64,000 nucleotides of DNA from Ceratothoa steindachneri (Eukaryota; Arthropoda; Malacostraca; Isopoda; Cymothoidae): the NCBI GenBank assembly GCA_963969495.1, contig OZ018324.1, positions 140,612,355-140,676,354 of the forward strand. The letters run 5' to 3'. A model generated the notes under the pieces. The model was not told where the DNA came from, ran no database searches, and worked only from the letters and a program-made list of their open reading frames with translations. Shown in pieces: positions 35,458-46,862 of this stretch (position 1 is the first letter of the stretch; each line of letters starts with the position of its first letter). The position numbers were made by a program, and so were the translations under genes.

Positions 35458-36831
35458 TGTGAAAGAACGAGTTAATTTCAACTCCTATCCCATATTATTA
35501 AAAACCACGATGCTGCCCATGTGCATTATCGATTCGAGGCTTGGAATCTTATCTCAGCTACCGGATGCCAATGTTTAAACAAGGAGGTTATCGTCCCCCC
35601 GTTCACCCCCATACGCCGACCTCGCCAGATCGAGTTAGGGTTATGAACAGATAAGGCATTTTTCTCCGGCCCGGCTGTGCGTTCCCTCCAAGCTTTCACT
35701 CCATTTTCCCCCACGCCAAGGAGATGTCCTGGCTATTTATATGGAAACTTTACCACTAAGATGAGATTGGAGATCCAGATTTTCGTCCTGAAACATCACC
35801 ACGACCCTCTCTTCCTTTGTGCGCCAAGGGACCTCGACCTCGTGATTCACCATCACTTGTCCAGAAGGAGGACAATATTTCTTGAGTGCCAAAGGTTCGA
35901 GCCTTTCCGACGTCAAGTCCCCAAGGCTTCCCCCCCCCCCCTGTTGTTCAAAGGAGAACAGCATTAGAACAGCCATTGTTCGTTTTGAGCCCTTCGCCAA
36001 GAAACGGTTCTCATCCCCCCCTGTTGTTCAAGGAGAACAGCATTAGAACAGCCATTGTTCGTTTTGAGCCCTTCGCCAAGAAACGGTTCTCATCCCCCCC
36101 TGTTGTACAAGGGAGAACAGCATTAGAACAGCCATTGTTCGTTTTGAGCCCTTCGCCAAGAAACGGTTCTCACCCCCCCTGTTGTTCAAGGAGAACAACA
36201 TTAGAACAGCCCTTGTTCTTGAGCCCGTAGACAAGAGACGGTTCTCATCCCCCCCCCTTTGTTCAGAAGAGAACAAAGTAAAACGGCCATTGTTCTTCAA
36301 GCCGTTCGTCGAGTAACGGTTTTCCTTTCCAAGACGCCTCGTCGGGATCCTTTTATCCCCCCCCTTCGGCTGGAACTCGCCAGCGGACCGAATATTCCTT
36401 CAAGTACCTTCCACTGCACCCTAATGAAAAGTTACGTAAGCCAAACGTCACCTTTGGAGTATTGATCCCTTTTGTCAATTCTATCCTGTGCTTTAAATTG
36501 TTTATCGAACCATCCCATCTCTTTAACTCTATATTTGTTTTACCTTTTTTTAATCCCTTAAATCCTTGGATTAGCCCGAGTCTCCACGACCCTTTCCATT
36601 CTGTTTATGTCAATATTTTCCGTTTTTGTGTATTGTTTATAGTTATTATTAATAAAACTCTATTTTATTAATGATAGCAATATTATTATCCTTGAGCTCA
36701 GTTCCACTTCTTAAGCATTTTGAAGATACATAATATCGGCCGCCAGACAGTAACGCACTCTAAAGATAATTAAGGAAGTTCCCTCAACGAATAGTGTTAT
36801 ATATAGTATCGTCAGGAGTCATTCTACGACA
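35458..36831 (+). repeat. Gypsy 3' LTR
   Basis: Starts TGTGAAAGAACG and ends ATTCTACGACA. Colinear with the 5' LTR, including the tandem array (about 35942-36310) and AATAAA at 36651-36656. Differences are scattered substitutions and C-run length changes. Confidence 0.95.
35942..36310 (+). repeat. Tandem ~79-bp repeats inside the 3' LTR
   Basis: Same array as in the 5' LTR with the same copy number. One unit reads TGTTGTACAA instead of TGTTGTTCAA. Confidence 0.9.
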
Positions 36832-36836
36832 CATAC
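36832..36836. repeat. Target-site duplication CATAC, right
   Basis: Immediately after the 3' LTR. Identical to 31134-31138. Removing the element and one copy leaves the two halves of the interrupted gene adjoining, which confirms these ends. Confidence 0.9.
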
Positions 36837-37058
36837 CCTTCCGTTTGCTATGTAACTACTTTATGAGCCCAGTATAACACACAGTACAAGATTTGTAAGG
36901 TGCCCAGGGCTTGTCTTGTTCACCAACTTTACAACCATAATAATATTTGTATGCAGTTTTCACTCTTTTAGTAAATTTTTCTCCTTGATGCTTGCAGTAT
37001 ATCTTCCACAGATATAAGAAAAGTTGTCTGGGCGATTTATACATCCTCGCCGATTCAT
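36837..37058 (-). pseudogene. Orphan arthropod protein family, N-terminal part, copy 1
   Basis: Reads from ATG at 37058 on the minus strand: MNRRGCINRPDNFSYICGRYT, then after a frameshift KRVKTAYKYYYGCKVGEQDK, then PWAPYKSC and CYTGLIK. The Cys pairs (..YICG.., ..KSCTVCYTG..) look like a zinc-binding N-terminal domain, and the KVGxQDKPWAPH motif is a hallmark of this family. The sequence breaks at the 3' LTR and resumes at 31138 with the block that follows in family members, so the Gypsy element sits inside this gene. At least one frameshift and a stop indicate decay independent of the insertion. Confidence 0.8.
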
Positions 37059-39442
37059 GTTTTCAACTTAGTTTGTATATATCCTGTTATATACCTTTGT
37101 ACAATCCTCTTTCATTTAGAAATCAATTAAGAGATAAATCACGAGGAAAAATGCAATTAATCAGTTAATGTAAATACCGTTTCAACACCACTACTATAAT
37201 GGCTAAATTTGACAACGTGAAAAAGCAGGAGTATAACGCAGGAACCAAACACTCACACCACATCCTCTCACTATGGTAGCCGAAGCAACTCTGCCCATAT
37301 GTGTAAATAAAGAGTATGTGTGTAACTCAAGGAACCTTACGTGCTAGAACAATTGTTATTACAGATTCGGAGTCACCTTACTCGATTTAGTATAAATCAC
37401 AAGCTAATACTCAATTAGCAAAATCAGTATTGACTAGTGTAATGGATAGGCTGAAAATTAGACACATTATAATTCGATGGTATTTAATATACCTATTTAC
37501 CCCCATCCCCTCAGTAAGAACATGTAAATAAAAGAGATAAGAGGCTATAGTCCAATTCATAAGCTATATCTCGAGCGTTGTTTAATATATTGCAACACAT
37601 CATTAAAGAAATTGGAGATGAGTCATCTTTTCAAATTAAAGAGAAAATGTTTTTGAATCTGCCCCAAAATCTCTTGTAGATGAACTGGGAAAATCATTAG
37701 TTGTCTAAATATTTCTAGAATAGTAGGCACTTGGCCACCTAAAGACAAGGAATCTTACTCCGACTGAATGGTTTTATTCAAATTTGAAGAAAAGATAAAT
37801 AGGAATCCGTAATAAATCTTAGATATAAAAGTTTCCATATATGTCTTCGGATACCCTTGAGACAATTCAATTAAAATCTGTTTTTTAACCATCCTAATTA
37901 TCTTTAAAGTATTCCTAAATTTGCATTACGTAATTTCTCTCTCACATTTTTGTTTTCTAGGAATTTGAATTCAGTTCTTCAAGTCCATTTATATTATATA
38001 TCATATCATCTCGTAATGTAATAAAGCCAAGTGGCCCTATAACTATATTATCTTATTTTCGTATATAATAATTATTAGTAGCCGTATCTCATTTGGCATA
38101 ATGCAATTAAGAAAACGGTTTTCCGATGCAAACAATTAATCAGGGTTCATTCATTAAATAAAATGTTTTGTAACTCCACTTAGTTAATTGTAATGAAGGA
38201 AGCCATTATTTATTACGTTAAACCTCGGTAATTTCTCAGATCACGCCTTGTATCATTATGATACACGAAAAGGTTTAAGAAATTGTTAAAATAGGAGTAC
38301 ATCATTGATGGTTGTTTTGATGCCAAAGAACAGTCGACAGCGTGCAAAATTTCCTTCAAAGCAAACTAGCCACTGATGGCAAAATGGTTTAGAATTTATC
38401 TTTCCATAACGTTCTAATATTATATTTTATTTTTGTGGCCACTTTGTGTGCAAAACTCACTTGAGGAATATCGGTATAATTCTAAATATAGATAGAGATG
38501 GTGATTGAGAGTTTTTCTATGATACAGAAATTCCCTAAAACTATTAATGATATAATCTCTCGTACTCAGTTACAGATCTCTTTGCTCTAGAGTTAAATAT
38601 TTTTAAATCTAAAAGGTAAATCCTTCTATCCTGTTAAATTTTATTTATTATTTTAAAATACAGGTGCTCGTTATTATTGATAGAATATATGTAGCAAAAA
38701 TTTTCGATCAAATAACATCCAGATAAATATCATATAGCCCCATTTGTTTTGTGGATTTTCATAGAAATTTGATGCTAAATGTTTACTATAATCGCCATAT
38801 TATTACAGAGTAGAATTTATTAATATTTTCAAAACATACACTGCAACATGACTTTTATTATTTTTAATGATGCATGAGATTGGGTGTCAGGTGGATGGAA
38901 CATTCTATTTATGAAACTGAGCGGACATTCATCATACATCGTTCTGCGATGGTATACCACAATCCGTAATCACTGTTTATAAGAGGAATGCTATTAGGAA
39001 GTAAAAAAAGGCTAATAATCGTGACCAACTGCATTTGCCTAGAAATTGCTATGATAAGGTTTAATCCGCCCTGACTTAATTTACAGTCATATTAAATGCA
39101 ACAGATACCAACGGCATTTCCATAAGATATTTTGCGGGCTTATTTACCTTTTACGAGATTTTGGATAAAAAAGTTAACAGAATTCACCTGTTAATACAAT
39201 GATAGCGAAAAAAACGCCGAGGTTGGATCGTTACGTCGGTAATTGAAACTAAATCATAAGCACATGGCGTGGTTTGAGAAGTGATGGGTCCATTACTTCC
39301 AGCATGATCGTACTGTTAGAATGTGGCGCAAATCAAAAGATGCCTTAGTTCAATTCACGGCTGCCGTCGAGGTTCTATCAAACAAACAGATTCAACCTTC
39401 AAATATTCGAGATTGCACACTAAAGACCCAAATTAAGTAATT
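37059..39442. other. AT-rich non-coding region
   Basis: Apart from the right inverted repeat of the candidate transposon (37325-37440), no gene, repeat or RNA is recognisable. Confidence 0.55.
37325..37440 (-). repeat. Terminal inverted repeat, right (imperfect)
   Basis: Reverse complement of the left repeat's blocks, ending CTAGTGT at 37434-37440. See the left repeat for the shared blocks. Confidence 0.6.
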
Positions 39443-39775
39443 TTAAAAATACAAAGGTATACAGCATTTAAATACTTTGACGCGACAATAGAAGGGATAG
39501 TATTTATTAATTTTGTTAATGTATTCCCTCTCAGTTACATAGGGGAGTCTTAGACATACAAATCTTCGTAAAGTGTTATCTTTTCCTTTTAATTTAACTG
39601 ACTTATTCTCCTTGCTTAGGGTTACGTCTAATACCTTATCGATTAATTTCTTGTTCGGCTCCCATATTGTACACTTTCCTGCACACTTCACTATATGCTC
39701 CTTTGCAAATAGCCTTTCTTTCGTGTTCTCTACTTTTAAGGAGTTTATGGCCTTATTTTTACACAGTTCATTTTA
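39443..39775 (-). pseudogene. Possible Penelope-like retroelement fragment
   Basis: Minus-strand frame of about 100 codons (82 from the first Met at 39691). It has a Lys/Asn-rich start, then RRFVCLRLPYVTEREYINK and NKYYPFYCRVKVFK. The LxLPYV...I.K.....RV.F pattern resembles the segment between reverse transcriptase and the GIY-YIG nuclease of Penelope-like elements. No catalytic motif is included and no flanking parts were found, so this rests on one short resemblance. It could be a chance open frame. Confidence 0.3.
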
Positions 39776-40147
39776 GACAATATTTATTCTACAAAGGCTA
39801 AAGAATAAAGTAACACAGTCAAGAATTAAAAAACTTAAGAAGGCAAGGGAAAATTAGAATTATTTGAGCCATTCTTTACGGTGTTTAATTTGGTCCAGCA
39901 TTCAGGAATAGATTTATAACTTAATGGCAGACTGTCTCCTGACAATCAAAAACATAGCTACTGTTTAACAAGCCCTTCCATCGCTTATTTTCTGCACAAA
40001 TGAACGGAAAAATTGAGCTAAATTTGCTATCGATTCAAGTGATTGTATGACATAAAGAGCAATAACTGAATCTGAGATTGTCGACTTGCAAAATAACTGC
40101 GTCTTCGGTAAATGGAAAGCTTTTTTCATTTAATACTCAGTTACACC
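39776..40147. other. AT-rich spacer
   Basis: No recognisable feature up to the LTR element. Confidence 0.5.
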
Positions 40148-40152
40148 AGGAG

Positions 40153-41535
40153 TGTCGAGGAATACTTTTGTCGAAGAATGCTATTTTTGTTGTTTTAAGA
40201 AATAGCCGGTCTCAAACACGTAAGGATTTAGGGAAACACCTAGGAATTATCTCAAAATATAAACATATATTTTAAATTTAACAATTAACTACAAAAACAA
40301 ACATGAACCATAGAAATAGTACGAATTTAAATACACAATAATAAGTTGAATAAGTTTTTAAGTAAGGCTTTTGAACTTGACTTTATAATGTTGGTTAACT
40401 CGCTACTCACTTCAATGTAAAAGAAATAGGCTAATTGTCTCTACTGGAGTTTAAAAACCTGGGTTGCTCTGGCGGCAGGTTTGAGTCTGTCCTTGAACTC
40501 AATGAGCCCAGACACCTCAGGAATCCGAGGGGTTCTTTGAAACGTGCCTCGACCAGATTGTTGGCCGTAAACGGGATGACTTGGCAGTCACAAGGGACTT
40601 TGGGTGAGTGTGGCATATGGGGGGCCACACAGTAATCGGGAGGAGAGGTCTCCTTTAAGCGGGAGAACTAACACAATGCTTTAGTATGCCCAGGAGTAAG
40701 TTGAATTGGGTTTTTAAACCAAATTAACTCAGAGTTTAGGGTGACCACTGGGTGACGGGCTCGAGGAAGAGCTTCCTTGGTTCGGAAGTCCTCAAGGTCG
40801 AGGACTATCACGGCGCGTTTTCTACACTAGGATAGTGGGCGGGAGGGGCCTCTGACGAGAATCAGTTGAACTTTGTTCCTAAACCCAGTTAACTTAGAGT
40901 TTGTTGTGACCACTAGGTAAAGGGCTCGAGGAGCAGCTTCTTTTATTTTTCGTTTCGTAATTCCTCAAAGGCGAGGACGCTTCCTGGGCTTTAGGATGTA
41001 CCAGGATAGGAGTAGTCTCTCTGGCAAGATTAAGTTGAACTTGAACAAGTTAACTTAAATTCGGTTTGATAACCAGAAGCAGCTGGAGGATGAGCTGCTT
41101 ATTAGTCCCCTTGGTAGCCCGGCCTCTCTTGCCTGGGACTTCGTAGCCTCGTTGACTCACGGATAATACCTTGTTTTTCCCAAGTGTTTGGTATTTATAC
41201 CTCGTGACCCCACTGGAGTAGGGGTAGGAGGGGCAGTGGCTTGTAGGCGAGCCACAGGAGGGTTTTACTCCAACGTTTTTTATCAGCAAGTCTTACCTCT
41301 GGTCCAGACGGCCTTCGAACTTCAGAGGAACTCGTCTTGAATTTCGTACTTGAGGCGATATTGAATATACACTCGTAGGGGAGATCTTGCAGTTTAAACC
41401 GTTCAGCTTTTTATAGGGACGAGAGGCTAGGGGTTGTGGTTACGCGATTGTCCCAAGGTGCCTGGCCCGGATGTTTTTGTTGTCAACGTTTTGTGTATAA
41501 ACTGGGAGAGAAGGGAGAGGGTCGATTCCTCTACA
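40153..41535 (-). repeat. 3' LTR of the minus-strand element
   Basis: Colinear with 42066-43479 over its whole length. The middle shows degenerate tandem units with GTTAACTT and CTCGTCAGAGA (complement) as in the solo LTR at 27.7 kb. Confidence 0.85.
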
Positions 41536-42065
41536 CACCACCCTCCGAAGAACTTAATGGGGGGGGGGACTCTAGAGAACTCGACACAACTAACCTAACC
41601 CAATCAAGTACAGCAAATTTCATGTCTTTGAGCCCTTTTTACTTTAAATTTCTTTAAACTTGAGCACACACGCGTGCGCGTACACAGGCATGGCGTAGAA
41701 ATAGACCTCGCAAGCCTACTGGAGGTGTATGTTACACAGCACAATTTAACATACTGGATCTATTTTGTGTTTTTCCGTCGATTTTTGCTTGCTGTACTCT
41801 CAGGTACTTATGCCGCCACTCACCAGGTAGCGCGCAGGCTAACTTAACCTTAATCCCAGTACTATTTTGATTTCAATACCACTCTCTAAGAAATTTACCA
41901 CTTGGCCTAACAATTACGTTCAGATTGTTTAAATACCTAACCTTACCAATTTTCCACTCGTCAATTATTTTATTATTTCTGGTGTTACTTTTACGTGTTG
42001 GCTCTCCCTTAATTAGACGCTGCTGGGTTCTTTCTCATAAAAATCTAAAGACCTGATACCACTTT
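41536..42065 (-). other. Non-coding interior of the minus-strand LTR element
   Basis: Only 530 bp with no recognisable gag or pol. Contains the primer site at its 5' end (42051-42061), a G/C homopolymer near 41561-41570, and a purine tract at the 3' end. Confidence 0.75.
42051..42061 (-). promoter_or_regulatory. Primer-binding site candidate
   Basis: Minus-strand TGGTATCAGGT, 4 bases from the 5' LTR, identical to the candidate site of the Gypsy element at 32530-32540. Confidence 0.6.
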
Positions 42066-43479
42066 AGTCGAGCGATACTTTTGTCGAAGAATGCTATTTT
42101 TGTTGTTTTAAGGAATAGCCAGTCTCAAACACGTGAGAATTTAGTGAAACGGCCAGGAATTATTCCAAAATATAAACATATATTTTAAATTTTACAATTA
42201 ACTAGAAAAACAAACAGGAACTACAGAAATACTACGAATTTTAATACACAATAATGACTTTAATAAGTTTTTAAGTGAGGCTTTTTAACTTGACCTTATA
42301 ATCTTGGTTAACTCGCTAGTCACTTTGATATAAAAGAAATAGGCTAATTTTCTCTACTGAAGTTTAAATACCTTGGTTGCTTTGGCGGCGAGGTGAGTCT
42401 AACATTACACCCAATGAGCCAAGACAACTCAGGAATACTCTGGGTTCTTTGACGCGTGCCTCGACCAGATTGTTGGCGGTGGACGGGATGACTTGGCCGT
42501 CACAAGAGACTTTGGGTGAGTGTGGCAGATGGGGGTCTACACGGTAGTCAGGAAGGAGGTCTTCTCCAAGTGCGGGAACTATCACCGTGCTTTAGGCTGC
42601 ACCAGGGTAGGCGGGGTCTCTTTGACAAGAGAAGTTGAGCTTGGTTCTTAAACCAAGTGAACTAAGAGTTCTGTGTGACCACCGGGTAACGGGCTTGAGG
42701 AGGAGCTTTTTCTTCCTCATTTCAGACGTCGTCAAGGTCAAGGGCTTTTTCAGCTCTTTGTGCTACACCATGATAGTCAGAGAGTGGGTTCTCTGACGAG
42801 ATTCAGTTGAACTTGGTTCCTAAACCAAGTTAACTTAGTGTTTTCTGTGACCACCAGGTAAAGGGCTCAAGGAGCAGCTTCTTATCTTTTTCGTTTCGTA
42901 ATTCCTCAAAGGCGAGGACGCTTCCTGGGCTTTAGGATGTATCAGGATAGGAGTAGTCTCTCTGAGAAGAATAAGTTGAACTTGAACAAGATAACTTGAA
43001 GTTTGGTTTAATAACTAGGGAGAATCTCGAGGATGAGCTACTTCTTAGTCCCCTTGGTAGCCCGGCCCCTCCTGCCGGGGACTTCGTAGCCTCGTTTACT
43101 TATGGATTCGACCTTGTTTTTCCTAAGTGTTTGGTATTTATACCTTCTTACCCTACTAAGGTAGGGGTAGGAGCGGCAGTGGCTTGTTGAATGGCCGTAG
43201 GATGGTTCTTGACCTAACGGTTTTTCTCAGCAAGTCTTACTTCTGGTCCAGCTGGCCTTCGAACTTGAGAGAAACGCGTCTCCAATGTCGTACTTGAGGT
43301 GATATTGAATATACACTCGTAGGGGAGATCTTGCAGTTTAAACCGTTCAGCTTTTTATAGGGACGAGAGGCAAGGGGTTGCCGTTATGCGATTGACCCAA
43401 GGTGCCTGGCCCGGATGTTTTTTCGGTCAACGTTCCGTGTCTCAACTGGTAGTGAAGGAAGAGGGTCGATCTCCCTACA
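42066..43479 (-). repeat. 5' LTR of the minus-strand element
   Basis: Colinear with 40153-41535. Retains the clearest copies of the hairpin unit AACTTGGTTCCTAAACCAAG (42810-42829). Confidence 0.85.
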
Positions 43480-43484
43480 AGGAC

Positions 43485-44660
43485 TTTTAAACAATCAGTT
43501 TTGATTCTCTGCATAATAATGTTATTCACAAATGGATACTTTATCAGATATGCCATTGTTTTTTCTTCAAGATAATTATCGTCAATATGTTTGCAATATT
43601 TATTATTGCTGGAATTAATTTCTAAAAAATTTTCAGCCCCGAGGATTTCTTCTTTGATATAACAATAAAGGATATAATTGTACTCACCTGATTCCATGTA
43701 AATAAAGCATGTGTAAGCGGAAATGTTCCGAAGGCAACTTCGAATTTAGAGTGTTAAGTTTTTTTATCACGCAACAATTATAAATATATATTGACAATTA
43801 GTTTTCAGTGCACCATATAAATATTACCAGTTGAAAATAATACCAATTGCAATGATTCACACTCATTAATGCATAAAAATTCGATTAAATTTATATTACT
43901 GACAATCACAATTAAATGTTTTATCAGTGTATAAAGTTCTCCTGTTTGTGATCTAATTGACAGAGATCGGTAAATCTCCCTCATTTAGCCATAAAATTTA
44001 GTGATTAATAACAATTTCGTTAATAAATGCTCTGCTTTTCAATTGGTGATGTGTTGCATAAATTGCGTGCAATAAAATTAATGTGGAATTAAATCCAATG
44101 GTAAATAAATGTCTTTTAACGAATTAATTTTCTGGTTAATGTAGGGCAATTTGCGGAAAATTTTAATCAATTTGGTGAAAATGGATATTACAAAGTTGCC
44201 CATTGATCTATAAATTTTAGAGTCCGGAATCTCAACCACAAATACACACAAAACACGCACATATATATATATAGCGTTATATATAGGGTAGCTCAGAAAA
44301 ACTTTACTAAATTCCAACTTGACTAACTAAGTTAAATATACTTGAATATAAAAAGAATTTCTCGACAACAACCTATTTGTATTTTCCATTATAACCTTTA
44401 AATTTCAACAACATACCTCTAATAGTATTGCTACATTTGAAAAGATAATATAGTCACTCAAAGATTTGCTTGCCGAATCAAGAAAATGTGCGATATTTGA
44501 GCGTTAGAAATACGAAGTTTGCATGCCTAGGATAGTAGGTTATAAATCGCCTTGTTTATCTCTCTCTCTTTCACCTATCCTTTAAACTTTAAACTGATAA
44601 CTTGTGGTATTCTGCCCCTATCATAATGATGTTTTGTTTAAATTATTAAATTAAATTAAG
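43485..44660. other. AT-rich non-coding region
   Basis: No recognisable gene or repeat beyond short AT tracts. Confidence 0.55.
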
Positions 44661-45560
44661 AGCATGTTTTAAAGAAACAGTTTTTAATGGAAATAGAATT
44701 TTTTGTAAATTGACAAATAGATATTGGAATTGTACAAATCTTTATAGCTCAATTAAAAAGATAAGAACTACTAGCTCAAAAGCTAGAATTACACGTTGCA
44801 AGCTGCTCTAGGATCGCTATTAATTTAAAGATGGAAGAAATTTTGGTTTACCGACGAAAATGATTTGAATTTGGAAGTGGCATTAAATAGTCAAAATTAA
44901 ATTAAATAGTCAAAGTTTGTGGCTCAAATTAAAATGTCATCCATCCAGCCCGCCTTTATCATGATTTTTTTAAGATTTAACAAAAAACAACAGTGACTTC
45001 TGCGTGAGTCTTATGGATTAGTAGAGCTAGGATCCATTTGAGCGATGCACCAAAATCCAAAGTTAATTCATGAATTATATCTAGCTACTATCTATGAGCT
45101 TGTTTGCGAATGAAATCAGGATACTAGCAAAGAAACAGAATCTTTATTTTAAAATTGTCTTTAATTTGTCAATTTTCGCTCAAATGAATCCTAGCTCTAC
45201 TAATCCATAAGACTCACGCAGAAGTCATTGTTGTTTTGTGTTAGATCTTAAAAAAATCATGATAAAGACGGGCTGGATGGATGACATTTTAATTTTAGCC
45301 ACAAACTTTGACTATTTAATTTAATTTTGACTATTTAATGCCACTTCCAAATTTAAATCATTTTCGTCGGTAAACCAAAATTTCTTCCATCTTTAAATTA
45401 ATAGCGATCCTAGAGCAGCTTGCAACGTGTAAATCGAGCTATCGAGCTAGTAGTTCTTATTTTTTTAATTGAGCTATAAAGATTTGTACGATTCCAATTT
45501 CTATTTGTCAATTTACGAAAAATTCTATTTCCATTAAAAACTGTTTCTTTAAAACATGCT
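44661..45560. repeat. Large fold-back: two 385-bp inverted arms with a 130-bp loop
   Basis: Arm 44661-45045 is the near-perfect reverse complement of 45176-45560, with only scattered mismatches by eye. The loop is 45046-45175. The outer end reads AGCATGTTTTAAAGAAACAG and the inner end GAGCTAGGAT(C/T)CATTTGAGC. Read on the plus strand the left arm contains KFWFTDENDLNLEVALNSQN, which faintly resembles the first catalytic block of Tc1-type transposases. An internally rearranged Tc1 fold-back is therefore possible. If transcribed it would form a long double-stranded RNA. Confidence 0.9.
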
Positions 45561-45870
45561 TCTTTAAAACATGATTTAACGTTGTATGTGACCAAGCTGG
45601 TGGTAATATTGATCGTTTGTTTCAATAAATAGATTTTGATTTTGATGTCTTTAGACATTATCCTTTCTTTGGAGCAAAACGGTAAGAAAACTTTTGTGTG
45701 ACTATTTTAATTTTTCAATTGTAGTAATACTATTATATTTATATTGTTGAAATTTAAGAGATAATAAGGGATAAATATGTTGTATACGAATATTTGTTTA
45801 TATGCAATTACACTCAACTGAGTATTTAATATTCAAGTTTGATTTAAGCTTAGTTTCTTGATGGGCCACC
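45561..45870. other. AT-rich spacer beside the fold-back
   Basis: Starts with a second, partial repeat of the arm end (TTCTTTAAAACATG, about 45560-45573). It also has a minus-strand stretch ending in SIARFTRCKLL, which with the arm could be transposase debris. Otherwise featureless. Confidence 0.4.
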
Positions 45871-46006
<136 letters not shown>

Positions 46007-46429
46007 ATATCATTCGTGCTAATGAGTCTCTATATAATACGTATATATTATGTACGAAGAGGGAATAGAAATTATGTCCATGGTTCCAAGGCAACCATTT
46101 AACTCAGGCCTAAAATTGGATATTTTTTTATTTTGAGGTAAGAGTGTTGTAATTTTTATTTATCAAGAGGAAATGAGGCAAAAGTGCCTCTGAAGTTAAG
46201 GGCTACTAACTCCTTAATATTTTTTCTCATTTAATTGAGGTAATTTGTTGTAGAACAACCATTTATAATTTGTAAAGAGTAAATCCTATTAGGAGGTTAT
46301 ATCGAAAATAGAAAAAAAACAAGGAATTTATTAAGTAGATTATCATAGAGAGAGATATCAATTGACTAGAGAAAATAAACGGAGAAAAGTGCCTGACGGT
46401 TGGAGCAAAAAAATGGAACGAGTGTTGTG

Positions 46430-46499
46430 TTGGAAATTGACCTTAAGTAAGCAGCCATACCAGTTTTCACGTCATAAAGCGTGTTTATACTGTTCATTC
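46430..46499 (+). repeat. Direct repeat, unit 1
   Basis: TTGGAAATTGACCTTAAGTA followed by GCAGCCATACCAGTTTTCAC and a TTTATACTGTTCAT end. About 85-90% like 46863-46930 by eye. Confidence 0.75.
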
Positions 46500-46862
46500 T
46501 TGGATACAATTTGTAAGCAGTAAAAGAGTGAGATAATACCTTTTTAACAGCATGAAACCATTGAAGTGCGTAAATACCACAGCATTAATTGACTGCCTTT
46601 CTATGCATCCTCTTTCCATATCTTCACTCATATTCAATCAATTTTGAAATCTAAAGTGTGTAAACAGTTGAATATGCATAAATACCGTCATTATATGAAA
46701 TTGGTTCTAGCAGTCATGTTATTAATTAATATCTTCATTGTTGCATTAAAAAATATACATAAAATCGGAGAACCCCTATAAATCTTACTGAAAATGATGT
46801 CCTATAAATACAAGGCCAGAAACTTTCAATTATATTTCCAAAGTCCTTTTGCCAGGTCTTCT

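Larger units (their letters stand above)
31139..36831 (+). mobile_element. Ty3/Gypsy-type LTR retrotransposon, internally deleted
   Basis: Two LTRs of 1369 and 1374 bp (TGTGA...ACGACA) with a perfect 5-bp duplication enclose a 2950-bp interior. The interior has, in order, a leader with a possible primer site, a Lys/Glu/Arg-rich gag, a CCHC zinc knuckle, a protease and a short linker. Then come only the C-terminal part of reverse transcriptase and RNase H, with no integrase, and finally a purine tract. The YxDD-bearing part of reverse transcriptase is missing, so two separate losses have occurred. LTR-to-LTR differences number roughly two dozen by eye (about 98% identity), indicating a fairly recent insertion compared with its badly decayed host gene. 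It cannot move itself. Mobilisation in trans is possible in principle. Confidence 0.95.
29365..37440 (-). mobile_element. Candidate TIR DNA transposon carrying an orphan arthropod gene, split by a Gypsy insertion
   Basis: The left end starts ACACTAGCCAA and the right end, read on the minus strand, starts ACACTAGTCAA. Both ends share TTGCTA/TGCTAC..TTGAGTA, then GGTGA(T/C)TCC, then TTGTTCTAGCACGTAAGGTT, in the same order and facing each other. Between them a minus-strand orphan gene runs from 37058 to 29674. Without the Gypsy element and one copy of its target duplication (5698 bp) the unit would be about 2.38 kb with one gene, a normal size for a DNA transposon. No target duplication could be recognised, so the exact outer ends are uncertain. 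The alternative is an unrelated inverted repeat around a host-derived pseudogene, which seems less likely given the symmetric placement. Confidence 0.55.
40153..43479 (-). mobile_element. Short LTR retroelement, TGTAG family, non-coding interior
   Basis: Two direct repeats of about 1.4 kb (40153-41535 and 42066-43479) enclose only 530 bp. On the minus strand each LTR starts TGTAGxGxxATCGACC and ends near CTCGAC(A/T). The flanks AGGAG (40148-40152) and AGGAC (43480-43484) are a one-mismatch target duplication. TGGTATCAGGT (complement of 42051-42061) lies 4 bases inside the 5' LTR as a primer site. GGAGGGTGGTG lies next to the 3' LTR as a purine tract. The interior has no coding frame. The LTRs are clearly more diverged from each other than those of the Gypsy element, so this insertion is older. 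Either a large internal deletion or a genuine TRIM-like non-autonomous element. Confidence 0.85.

Noticed and set aside
29361..37448. Target-site duplication of the TIR element
   Set aside because: Flanks AAAC and AATG do not match at any tested end position, so no duplication is claimed.
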